DNA of 14,204 nt from Nocardioidaceae bacterium (lineage in GTDB: Bacteria > Actinomycetota > Actinomycetes > Propionibacteriales > Nocardioidaceae). Under the pieces are notes generated by a model that saw only the letters and a list, made by a program, of their open reading frames with translations, was not told the DNA's origin and did no database searches. Location of the stretch: positions 1-14,204 of the forward strand of contig JAGQUE010000273.1 in NCBI GenBank assembly GCA_020438665.1, given 5' to 3'. The position numbers and the translations under genes were made by a program. The number at the start of each line of letters is the position of its first letter. The first letter of the stretch is position 1. Below, in pieces: positions 1 to 9,036 of this stretch.

Positions 1-3576
<3,576 letters not shown>

Positions 3577-3594
3577 CCCCGGCTCGGCTCCATC

Positions 3595-3793
3595 CGCCGA
3601 AGTGCCCCGAGTTGCCCGCCGAAGTGCCCCGCGTTGCCCGGCGAAGTGCCCCGCGTTGCCCGCCGAAGTGCCCCGCGCAATATGGGCACCTCGGCGGTCC
3701 GGTTCGGGCACCTCGGGGGGCAACTCCGGGCACCTCGGCGGTCCGGTCCGGGCACCTCGGGGGGCAACACCGGGCACTTCGGCGCGGGTGGAG
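3595..3793. repeat. Inverted array of nine 22-bp-spaced repeats filling a convergent gap
   Basis: The core GAAGTGCCCC occurs at 3599, 3621, 3643 and 3665, exactly 22 bp apart. After a 10-base centre (3674-3683), the opposite-strand core GGGCACCTCGG occurs at 3684, 3706, 3728 and 3750, with the variant GGGCACTTCGG at 3772, again exactly 22 bp apart. In the right arm the units alternate between two tails (CGGTCCGGTYC and GGGGCAACWCC), so it is also a 44-bp tandem duplication with 42 of 44 positions equal. Because both arms share one period, they can pair in register as a long imperfect hairpin. The array occupies essentially all the space between the carboxylase stop and the phosphopantetheinyl transferase stop. 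It may act as a bidirectional terminator or as a repeated extragenic palindromic element; function is inferred. No U-tract follows it. Confidence 0.9.
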
Positions 3794-3794
3794 G

Positions 3795-4553
3795 TCAGAC
3801 GGGGTGGTCGAGCCAGGAGTGGACCGGGGTGGCGGCGGTGAGGTCGTCGCCACCGGGGAGCAAGGTCGGCGGGGGAGTCTCGGTGAGGGCCGCGAGCGTG
3901 AGGAGGAACGACGCGTCGCGACGCCACCAGCCGGGGAAGACCTGACCGTCGACGTGGCGCACGGACAGCCGTCGCCACCCGTCGCCGTCGGCGTCGTCCC
4001 CGACCGTCACCTCGACCGTGCGTGTGTCGGCCCGCAGCCCCACCCGCAGCACCTTGAGAGCCGCCTCCTTGGCCGACCAGATCAGGTTGGCGGCCTCGTC
4101 CCAGGCCTCCCCGCGGCCGCGGCCGGCGACGTACTCCTGCTCGGCGGGGGTCAGGAAGTCGCTGACGAACCCGTGCGACCGAGGCTCGACGATCTCCAGG
4201 TCGATGCCGAGGGTGCCGGCCGCCATCGCGCCCTCGCTGCCGATCAGCGCGACCGCCCAGCCCGCTCGGTCCGACAGCGAGATGTCGAGCGCGGCGCGCT
4301 CCCCGTCGACCTGGACGTACGGCGCCCCGGTCAGCCGGTTGAGGATCTCGATGCGGGCCATGGTCTCGACATCGGTGGACATCCCGAGCGCGGCGCAGAC
4401 CGACCGCTTGCCGGTGTGGCGGCGCAACAGGAACTCGGTGCGACGCTTGGTGAAGCGGATCGTGTCGAGATGGCCGCGCTCCCGCTCCGAGAGCCAGCCG
4501 GTGCCCTCCGCCACCGACTGCTCCCCGCACGAGAGCCATCGCATCGTGGTCAC
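3795..4553 (-). CDS. Sfp-type 4'-phosphopantetheinyl transferase
   Basis: 252 residues, normal for the Sfp class. The family moves phosphopantetheine from CoA to a serine of acyl, peptidyl or polyketide carrier proteins, in the cytosol with Mg2+. Hallmarks seen: GIDLE (116-120, metal-binding D118 and E120), FLTPAEQEYV (133-142) and WSAKEAALK (159-167, with E163 and K167). An arginine-rich N-terminal CoA-binding stretch lies around 37-50. At 91-96 the usual Ser-His of the CoA-phosphate site reads SLSDR, so the histidine is replaced. GTG 4553 is chosen as start: it overlaps the DUF2804 stop in a GTGA and has GAGGAGG (4573-4567) 13 bases upstream. ATG 4544 is the alternative. The gene lies downstream of and is coupled to the DUF2804 gene. 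No carrier-protein or synthase gene is nearby, so the target is unknown. Confidence 0.88.
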   Translation of the reverse strand: MTTMRWLSCGEQSVAEGTGWLSERERGHLDTIRFTKRRTEFLLRRHTGKRSVCAALGMSTDVETMARIEILNRLTGAPYVQVDGERAALDISLSDRAGWAVALIGSEGAMAAGTLGIDLEIVEPRSHGFVSDFLTPAEQEYVAGRGRGEAWDEAANLIWSAKEAALKVLRVGLRADTRTVEVTVGDDADGDGWRRLSVRHVDGQVFPGWWRRDASFLLTLAALTETPPPTLLPGGDDLTAATPVHSWLDHPV

Positions 4554-5524
4554 CAGCGGTTGCGGGCCTCCTCGGCCCATCCGGTCAGCCCGTCGAGATC
4601 CACCCGATCTCCCGCGTCGTCGAGCGCCCAGCCCGTGAGGGTGCCGAAGCACTGGTGGGTCTCGTTGGCGACGATCCCGAGCCGGGTGCGGGCGGCGCGC
4701 TCGTGCTCGACGGTCAGCGTGACGTCGATCCGCTCGCCGCGGATCCGCCATGGCGCGGTCCAGTCGGTGCGGTCGTAGTCCCACCGCAGCTCCTCGCCGA
4801 TCTTGTGGAGCCGTCCGTCGACGAACAGTCCGTTCTCGGTCATGCCGGTGCCGTCGGTCCACTTCCCGCCGAGGGTGACCGCACGTCCCGGACCCGCGGC
4901 GGCGCCCCAGTTCCACGTCACCGCATAGGGCCATTTGCCACGCCCGTGGTCGAGAACGGCGAAGGACGTCGCCGCCTCGACGTCATACGACGTGCCGTCG
5001 ACGACCAACCGTCCGGAGACCGGGCGCCCGACGTCCTTGACGGTGTACTGGAACCGCCGCGACGACCACGGCACGACCACGCACAGCGCGTCGCGGCCCG
5101 CCGCCTCGACACCAAGGTCGATCTCGACCCCCGGCGCACTGGCGCGCAGCAGCGTCGCGTCGGGGGAGTGGTCGACGTCGATCCGCAGCCTGGCCCCCTC
5201 GCCGTGGGCCCGGCCGTGCCCGACGCGCGGGGGTAGCACGACGCCGCGGGCCAACGGCACGACGGCATCGGCGACCCACTCGCGTCCGGACGCCCGGTCC
5301 AGCACATAGACACCGTGCACCCCGGCATAGTCCAGCGACGACACGGTGAGTCCGAGGATGTGCGACGGAGTGACGATGCCCCAATACTCCCATCGCTTGC
5401 GTCGGCCCCACCCGCCGATGGCGCTGTCGTGCTGCGGCCGACGTGACCAGCCGACGGCGCCGTCGGCGAGCCGGCCGCCCGAACTGAGCGCGACCGGCTG
5501 CGTGATCTCGGGCTCGTGCGTCAC
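4550..5524 (-). CDS. DUF2804 domain protein
   Basis: 324 residues that I recognise as a full-length DUF2804 family member. Visible signatures are the Trp-rich segment WGRRKRWEYWGI (39-50), the mid-protein KWPYAVTWNWG followed by GGKWTDGTGMTENGLF, and the C-terminal ETHQCFGTLTGWALDDAG. The family has no established function. The beta-rich, tryptophan-rich pattern suggests a lipocalin-like or AttH-like barrel that could hold a hydrophobic ligand, which is inference only. No signal peptide or membrane segment is visible, so it is probably cytosolic. GTG 5524 is chosen because TAGAGT (5537-5532) stands 7 bases upstream, fitting a leaderless mRNA, and no in-frame ATG lies near. The frame remains open further upstream but then runs into the opposite gene. 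It overlaps the phosphopantetheinyl transferase start by 4 bases, so the two are probably translated together. Confidence 0.85.
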   Translation of the reverse strand: MTHEPEITQPVALSSGGRLADGAVGWSRRPQHDSAIGGWGRRKRWEYWGIVTPSHILGLTVSSLDYAGVHGVYVLDRASGREWVADAVVPLARGVVLPPRVGHGRAHGEGARLRIDVDHSPDATLLRASAPGVEIDLGVEAAGRDALCVVVPWSSRRFQYTVKDVGRPVSGRLVVDGTSYDVEAATSFAVLDHGRGKWPYAVTWNWGAAAGPGRAVTLGGKWTDGTGMTENGLFVDGRLHKIGEELRWDYDRTDWTAPWRIRGERIDVTLTVEHERAARTRLGIVANETHQCFGTLTGWALDDAGDRVDLDGLTGWAEEARNRW

Positions 5525-5553
5525 AGTCCGGACTCTAGTGTCCGCCGGGCGGC
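5525..5553. promoter_or_regulatory. Divergent promoter with interlocked -10 elements (DUF2804 / GH114 genes)
   Basis: Only 29 bp separate the two divergent starts. On the minus strand TAGAGT (5537-5532) sits 7 bases before GTG 5524, as expected of a leaderless actinobacterial promoter. On the plus strand TAGTGT (5536-5541) is a TAnnnT -10 candidate for the GH114 gene. The two hexamers share the bases TA at 5536-5537, so RNA polymerase could not occupy both at once. An 8-bp palindrome GTCCGGAC (5526-5533) lies beside them. No good -35 is seen for either; assignment is by pattern only. Confidence 0.5.
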
Positions 5554-6336
5554 ATGATGGAGGCCATGCGCAACTGGCTGGCCGTGGCGGTCCTCGTCGT
5601 GTCAGGTCTCGTGGGCCCGAGTGGGTCGGCGACGGCCGCGGACGTCGTCCCTCCTCCGACGGGGACCGACGTCGACTACCAGCTGGGTGGCAACGCCCCG
5701 GTCCCGCACAACGTGGGGATCGTGGTCCGTGACCGCACCGCGGCACCGCTCGCGGGGGTCTACTCGATCTGCTATGTCAACGGTTTCCAGACCCAGCCCA
5801 CCGAGAAGAGGTTCTGGCGCAAGCGCGACAACCTGCTGCTGCACAAGCACGGCCGGATCGTCGAGGACAGCGCGTGGGGCGAGTGGCTGCTCGACATCGG
5901 CAGCGCCAGGAAGCGCGCGCGGCTCGCCACGATCATGGAGCGTTGGGTCCGCGGTTGCGCGGACGACGGCTATCAGGCCGTCGAGTTCGACAACCTCGAC
6001 TCGTTCACGCGCAGCAAGGGGATGCTGAAGCGGGCGGACGCCAACCGCTATGCCGCGCTCCTGGTCGCAGCGGCGCACGACGCGGGCCTGGCCGCCGGCC
6101 AGAAGAACCGCGCACCATGGGACGGCACGACGGTCGGCTATGACTTCGCCATCGCCGAGGAGTGTGGTCAGTGGCACGAGTGCGGCGCCTATGTCGACCA
6201 CTTCCGCGACGAGGTCATCGTCGTCGAGTACCGCCGCAAGGTCTTCAACCGCACCTGCGCCCGCTGGGGTGACCGTCTCGCGGTCGTGCTCCGCAACCGC
6301 AACCTGACCCCGGACGGCGTCCACGCCTACTGCTGA
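5554..6336 (+). CDS. Secreted GH114-type (endo-alpha-1,4-polygalactosaminidase-like) protein
   Basis: 260 residues. The N-terminus is a signal peptide: RNW, then the hydrophobic stretch LAVAVLVVSGLVG, then a likely signal peptidase site after SATAA near residue 29. The mature part has the pattern of the GH114 TIM-barrel family: DYQLGG (41-46), GIVVRDR (55-61), SICYVNGFQTQP (71-82), WLLDIGS (111-117), EFDNLDSF (144-151, acidic residues in the presumed active site) and AIAEECGQWHECGAY (199-213). Characterised members cut alpha-1,4-linked galactosamine polymers; the substrate of this one is not readable from sequence. Six cysteines in the mature form suit an exported protein with disulfides. Start choice is uncertain: ATG 5554 is given; ATG 5566 makes a cleaner signal peptide but its GGAGG (5559-5563) is only 2 bases away. 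The alpha/beta hydrolase gene begins 22 bp downstream. Confidence 0.83.
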   Translation: MMEAMRNWLAVAVLVVSGLVGPSGSATAADVVPPPTGTDVDYQLGGNAPVPHNVGIVVRDRTAAPLAGVYSICYVNGFQTQPTEKRFWRKRDNLLLHKHGRIVEDSAWGEWLLDIGSARKRARLATIMERWVRGCADDGYQAVEFDNLDSFTRSKGMLKRADANRYAALLVAAAHDAGLAAGQKNRAPWDGTTVGYDFAIAEECGQWHECGAYVDHFRDEVIVVEYRRKVFNRTCARWGDRLAVVLRNRNLTPDGVHAYC

Positions 6337-6346
6337 GACCGCCCGG

Positions 6347-6352
6347 TAGCCT
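6347..6352 (+). promoter_or_regulatory. -10-like TAGCCT, probable leaderless promoter of the alpha/beta hydrolase
   Basis: TAGCCT lies 6 bases before the GTG at 6359, in the short gap after the GH114 stop. A TAnnnT hexamer 6-7 bases before a GTG/ATG with no Shine-Dalgarno is the usual layout of leaderless actinobacterial genes. No -35 match is seen at the usual distance. The gene may also be co-transcribed with the GH114 gene. Confidence 0.4.
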
Positions 6353-6358
6353 CGGGGC

Positions 6359-7165
6359 GTGGCCGCCAAGATCCGCGCGAACTCGATCCTGCCCGCCCGC
6401 CGCGAACCCCTGACGCTCCACACGGCCGACGGGCTGGAGCTCATCGGCGAGCTGGCGGTACCGCTCGACCGCACGCCCGTGGCCACGCTCGTGTGTCTCC
6501 ATCCGCTGCCGACCCACGGCGGGATGATGGACAGCCACGTGTTCCGCAAGGCGGCGTTCCGGCTGCCGGCGCTGGCCGACCTGGCGGTGCTGCGCTTCAA
6601 CACGCGCGGCACGTGGAGCGTGCAGGGCCGCAGCCAGGGCACGTTCGACCACGCGGTGGGGGAGCAGTACGACGTCGCGTCGGCCATCGAGTACGCCGAG
6701 TTCCACGACCTTCCCGAGGTCTGGCTCGTCGGCTGGTCGTTCGGGACCGACCTGGCGCTCATGCACGGCCTGGACCCCCATGTGACCGGGGCGATCCTGC
6801 TGTCCCCGCCACTGCGCTTCTCCGACCCCGAGCACCTGGCCGAGTGGGCCGATTCGGGCAAACCGGTGCTGGCGCTCGTCCCCGAGCACGACGACTACCT
6901 GCGCCCCGCCGAGGCGCGCGAGCGCTTCGCCGCCGTACCCCAGGCCGACGTGGTGGCCATGCCCGATGCCAAGCACCTGTGGGTCGGTGACGCGGAGCGC
7001 GTCCTCGACGAGATCGTCCAGCGGGTCAACCCCGCGGTGGCCACGCCGCTGCCGCGCACCTGGGACGGCCCGATGGAGACCGCGGACACCTCTGCCTACA
7101 ACGCGCACAACCTGGCCGCCTATCAGGACGTCCCCGTCCCGGAGCCGCTGCGCGGCGACGCCTGA
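6359..7165 (+). CDS. Alpha/beta-fold hydrolase
   Basis: 268 residues, one alpha/beta-hydrolase domain. The nucleophile elbow is GWSFG (125-129, Ser127). LVPEHDDYLRP (173-183) supplies the acid residue (D178 or D179) and MPDAKHLWVG (201-210) the histidine (His206). The oxyanion-hole strand is LVCLHPLPTHGG (44-55), and RFNTRGTWSVQG (79-90) follows the pattern of the dienelactone hydrolase/'alpha-beta superfamily hydrolase' group that acts on small esters or acyl compounds. No signal peptide, so cytosolic. A 40-residue C-terminal tail rich in Pro and Thr follows the catalytic core. GTG 6359 is the start given; no Shine-Dalgarno precedes it, consistent with a leaderless transcript from the TAGCCT just upstream. 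The substrate cannot be assigned, and nothing ties it firmly to the neighbouring GH114 gene beyond its 22-bp spacing. Confidence 0.8.
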   Translation: MAAKIRANSILPARREPLTLHTADGLELIGELAVPLDRTPVATLVCLHPLPTHGGMMDSHVFRKAAFRLPALADLAVLRFNTRGTWSVQGRSQGTFDHAVGEQYDVASAIEYAEFHDLPEVWLVGWSFGTDLALMHGLDPHVTGAILLSPPLRFSDPEHLAEWADSGKPVLALVPEHDDYLRPAEARERFAAVPQADVVAMPDAKHLWVGDAERVLDEIVQRVNPAVATPLPRTWDGPMETADTSAYNAHNLAAYQDVPVPEPLRGDA

Positions 7166-7186
7166 CCCACGCCGGTCGGGCAGGGG

Positions 7187-7237
7187 TTGACGGTCTCGCA
7201 CGCCCTGGAATACTCTGACTGGAGTATTCCAGGAGGG
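7187..7237 (+). promoter_or_regulatory. PadR gene promoter with palindromic operator and ribosome binding site
   Basis: TTGACG (7187-7192) and TACTCT (7211-7216), 18 bp apart, form a good sigma-70-type promoter. A perfect inverted repeat covers its -10: CTGGAATACTC (7205-7215), the 6-base spacer TGACTG, then GAGTATTCCAG (7222-7232). The right arm runs into the Shine-Dalgarno AGGAGGG (7231-7237). PadR proteins bind AT-containing palindromes as dimers and commonly repress their own genes, so this is very likely the autoregulatory operator of the gene just downstream. Confidence 0.8.
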
Positions 7238-7244
7238 AATGTTC

Positions 7245-7937
7245 ATGGCCGAGCGATCGCCGGGCAACCTGTTGACGCTGGCGGTGCTGTCGTGTCTCGC
7301 CGAGCGGCCGATGCATCCCTACGAGATCTCTCAGACCCTGCGCCAGCGCGGCAAGGACCACAGCATCAAGCTCAACTACGGCGCCCTCTATGGCGTCGTC
7401 GACAAGCTGGCGGCCGCCGGCCTGATCGAGGCCGTGGAGACCGTGCGGCAGGGGCGGCGCCCGGAGCGCACCGTCTATGCGATCACCGACGCCGGCCTCG
7501 CCAAGCATGACGGCTGGCTGGCCGAGCTGCTTCGCACGCCGAAGCGCGAGTTTGCCGCCTTCGAGGCCGGGCTCGCCCTGGCTGGGGGCCTGGCTCCCGA
7601 TCAGGTGGCTTCGCTCCTCGACGAGCGCGTCGTACGACTGCGCGTCGAGCTGGCCTCGGTCGAGGAGTCCGAGCGCATCGCCCAGGAGATGGGCGTCCCG
7701 GAGGTGTTCGTCGTCGAGGCGGCCTATCGGCTGGCGCTCCTGCGCGCCGAGCTGACGTTCACCTCCGAGCTTCGCGACAAGATCCGCGACGGCACCCTCG
7801 GTGGGCTCGCCGGTTGGCGCCGCCTCCACGAGCTGCTGGACGGCGGGATGTCGATGGAGGAGATCTTCCGCGACCCGACCAAGCACCTGGGTGAGGACGG
7901 CCGTGTCTTCCTGCCTCAGGGGCAGTCTTCGGGCTAG
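7245..7937 (+). CDS. PadR family transcriptional regulator
   Basis: 230 residues. The N-terminal ~80 form the PadR winged helix: NLLTLAVLSCLAERPMHPYE, ISQTLRQRG, then LNYGALYGVVDKLAAAGLIE and the wing RPERTVYAITDAG. The C-terminal half (about 90-230) is a helical dimerisation part of the PadR_C/Vir type with charged heptads around LRVELASVEESERIAQE. The start is set by AGGAGGG at 7231-7237, which is 7 bases from ATG 7245 and only 1 base from ATG 7239. PadR proteins are repressors that usually respond to toxic small molecules and control an efflux pump; the ABC transporter pair 127 bp downstream on the same strand is the obvious target. Its own promoter carries an 11+11 bp palindrome. No second copy of that palindrome is found ahead of the ABC genes, so control of the pump may work by read-through from this promoter. 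Confidence 0.92.
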   Translation: MAERSPGNLLTLAVLSCLAERPMHPYEISQTLRQRGKDHSIKLNYGALYGVVDKLAAAGLIEAVETVRQGRRPERTVYAITDAGLAKHDGWLAELLRTPKREFAAFEAGLALAGGLAPDQVASLLDERVVRLRVELASVEESERIAQEMGVPEVFVVEAAYRLALLRAELTFTSELRDKIRDGTLGGLAGWRRLHELLDGGMSMEEIFRDPTKHLGEDGRVFLPQGQSSG

Positions 7938-7951
7938 CGGAACTGCAAGAA

Positions 7952-7983
7952 CCCCCGGCAGGTGCGGCAACACCGGCCGGGGG
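7952..7983 (+). terminator. Terminator-like hairpin after the PadR gene
   Basis: CCCCCGGCAGGTG (7952-7964) pairs with CACCGGCCGGGGG (7971-7983) across a 6-base loop CGGCAA: 13 positions, one mismatch. It starts 14 bases after the PadR stop. No T-run follows (next bases are CCTGTCC), as is common for high-GC actinobacterial terminators. Since no convincing promoter follows it, it may act as a partial terminator setting how much of the ABC genes is read. Confidence 0.65.
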
Positions 7984-7992
7984 CCTGTCCAA

Positions 7993-8060
7993 GAGCCGAT
8001 CTCACGACCCGCTCCAGGCGCACTGGCAGTCTAGGAGATCGGCTCCTTCACCGAAGGAGC
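7993..8060 (+). promoter_or_regulatory. Structured leader with competing stems before the ABC transporter
   Basis: Stem 1 is a perfect 11-bp inverted repeat: GAGCCGATCTC (7993-8003) with GAGATCGGCTC (8035-8045). It encloses a small CCAG/CTGG stem (8014-8017 with 8023-8026). Stem 2 is a perfect 8-bp hairpin: GCTCCTTC (8042-8049) with GAAGGAGC (8053-8060), loop ACC. It buries the Shine-Dalgarno GAAGGAG of the ABC ATPase gene (ATG 8065). The two stems share 8042-8045, so full formation of one weakens the other. That is the layout of a translational switch. No ligand domain is recognised and no clear leader peptide is found. Confidence 0.6.
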
Positions 8061-8064
8061 AGCT

Positions 8065-9036
8065 ATGCCAGCACCAGCCTTGCAGGCCGTCGGCCTGCGC
8101 AAGTCCTATCCCGGTGCCTCCCGCACCGAGCCCGTCCAAGCGCTCGACGACCTCAGCTTCGAGGCCTACCGCGGCTCGGTGCTCGGAATGCTCGGTCCCA
8201 ACGGGGCCGGCAAGTCCACCACGGTCAAGATCCTCGCCACGTTGTCGCGCGCCGATGGCGGGACCGCCGTCGTCGAGGGGATCGACGTGGCGCGCGACCC
8301 GGGCGCCGTACGCCGGCGCATCGGCCTGGTCTCCCAGCGACCCTCCAGCGACCCCATGGCCACCGGCCGGGAGAACCTCGTCCTCGCGGGCCGCCTGCAT
8401 GGACTCAACCGCGTCGACGCCGGCGACCGGGCGACCCGGCTGCTGGCGCGGTTCGACCTGTCAGCCGCCGCCGACCGGCTCGTCCGGACCTGGTCGGGCG
8501 GCATGAGCCGCAAGCTCGACGTGGCGATCGGCCTGGTCAACCGGCCGGCGCTGCTGTTCCTCGACGAGCCGACCACCGGCCTTGACCCCGAGGCCCGGGC
8601 CGACCTGTGGGCCGAGATCGCCCGACTGACCCGGGAGGACGAGACGACGGTGCTGCTGACCACCCACTACCTCGACGAGGCCGACCGCCTCGCCGACGTT
8701 GTCGCGATCGTCGACCGTGGCCGGGTCCGGGTCGAGGGCAGCCCCGACGCGCTCAAGGCGGAGCTGCGTGGTGACACCATCACCATCGGGTTGGCGACGG
8801 CGCCGGACCCGGCCGGGGCGGTGGCGCGGGTCGGATCGGTCACCGGAGTGTTCGACGTGAGCCTCGACGACGGAACGCTGCGGGCCCGCGCCGAGGCCGG
8901 GGCCCGCGCCGTACCGCTGATCCTCGCAGCACTCGACGAGAGCGGTGCCGAGGTCAGCAGCGCGACCGTGGCGCGTCCGACGCTCGACGACGTCTATCTG
9001 CGCCACGTCGGCCGGTCGTTCGAGGCGGTGGCGTGA
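8065..9036 (+). CDS. DrrA-like ABC transporter ATP-binding protein
   Basis: 323 residues, the length of daunorubicin-resistance-type ATPases. Motifs in order: Walker A GPNGAGKST (44-52), Q-loop VSQRPS (Q91), signature WSGGMSRK (143-150; W in place of the usual L), Walker B LLFLDEPT (163-170, catalytic E168), D-loop TGLDPEAR and H-loop TTHYLDEA (H201). The C-terminal ~100 residues form the DrrA-type extension, ending in RPTLDDVYLRHVGRSFEA. It should supply ATP-driven force to the permease encoded directly downstream, at the inner face of the membrane, exporting drugs, lipids or a similar hydrophobic substrate. ATG 8065 follows GAAGGAG (8053-8059) at 5 bases. The start region can fold into a hairpin. 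The stop overlaps the permease start, so the pair is translationally coupled. The upstream PadR gene points to a stress or drug-efflux role. Confidence 0.93.
   Translation: MPAPALQAVGLRKSYPGASRTEPVQALDDLSFEAYRGSVLGMLGPNGAGKSTTVKILATLSRADGGTAVVEGIDVARDPGAVRRRIGLVSQRPSSDPMATGRENLVLAGRLHGLNRVDAGDRATRLLARFDLSAAADRLVRTWSGGMSRKLDVAIGLVNRPALLFLDEPTTGLDPEARADLWAEIARLTREDETTVLLTTHYLDEADRLADVVAIVDRGRVRVEGSPDALKAELRGDTITIGLATAPDPAGAVARVGSVTGVFDVSLDDGTLRARAEAGARAVPLILAALDESGAEVSSATVARPTLDDVYLRHVGRSFEAVA

Noticed and set aside
3595..3793. CRISPR array
   Set aside because: Repeats are 22 bp apart with no unique spacers and invert in the middle; no cas gene is nearby.
3612..4778. 388-codon plus-strand open frame through the repeat array and across the phosphopantetheinyl transferase
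   Set aside because: It is antisense to a gene with clear catalytic motifs, begins inside the repeats and has Arg/Pro/Gly-rich low-complexity translation with no family resemblance.
5602..7973. Long minus-strand frames of 419, 340 and 315 codons over the GH114, hydrolase and PadR genes
   Set aside because: They are complements of three genes with recognisable domains. In GC-rich DNA stops are rare on the opposite strand.
7962..8064. Leader peptide (upstream open frame) controlling the ABC genes
   Set aside because: The GTG 7962 frame runs on over the ABC gene without a stop before its start, and the frame ending at TAG 8032-8034 has no start codon in the leader. No convincing small ORF remains.
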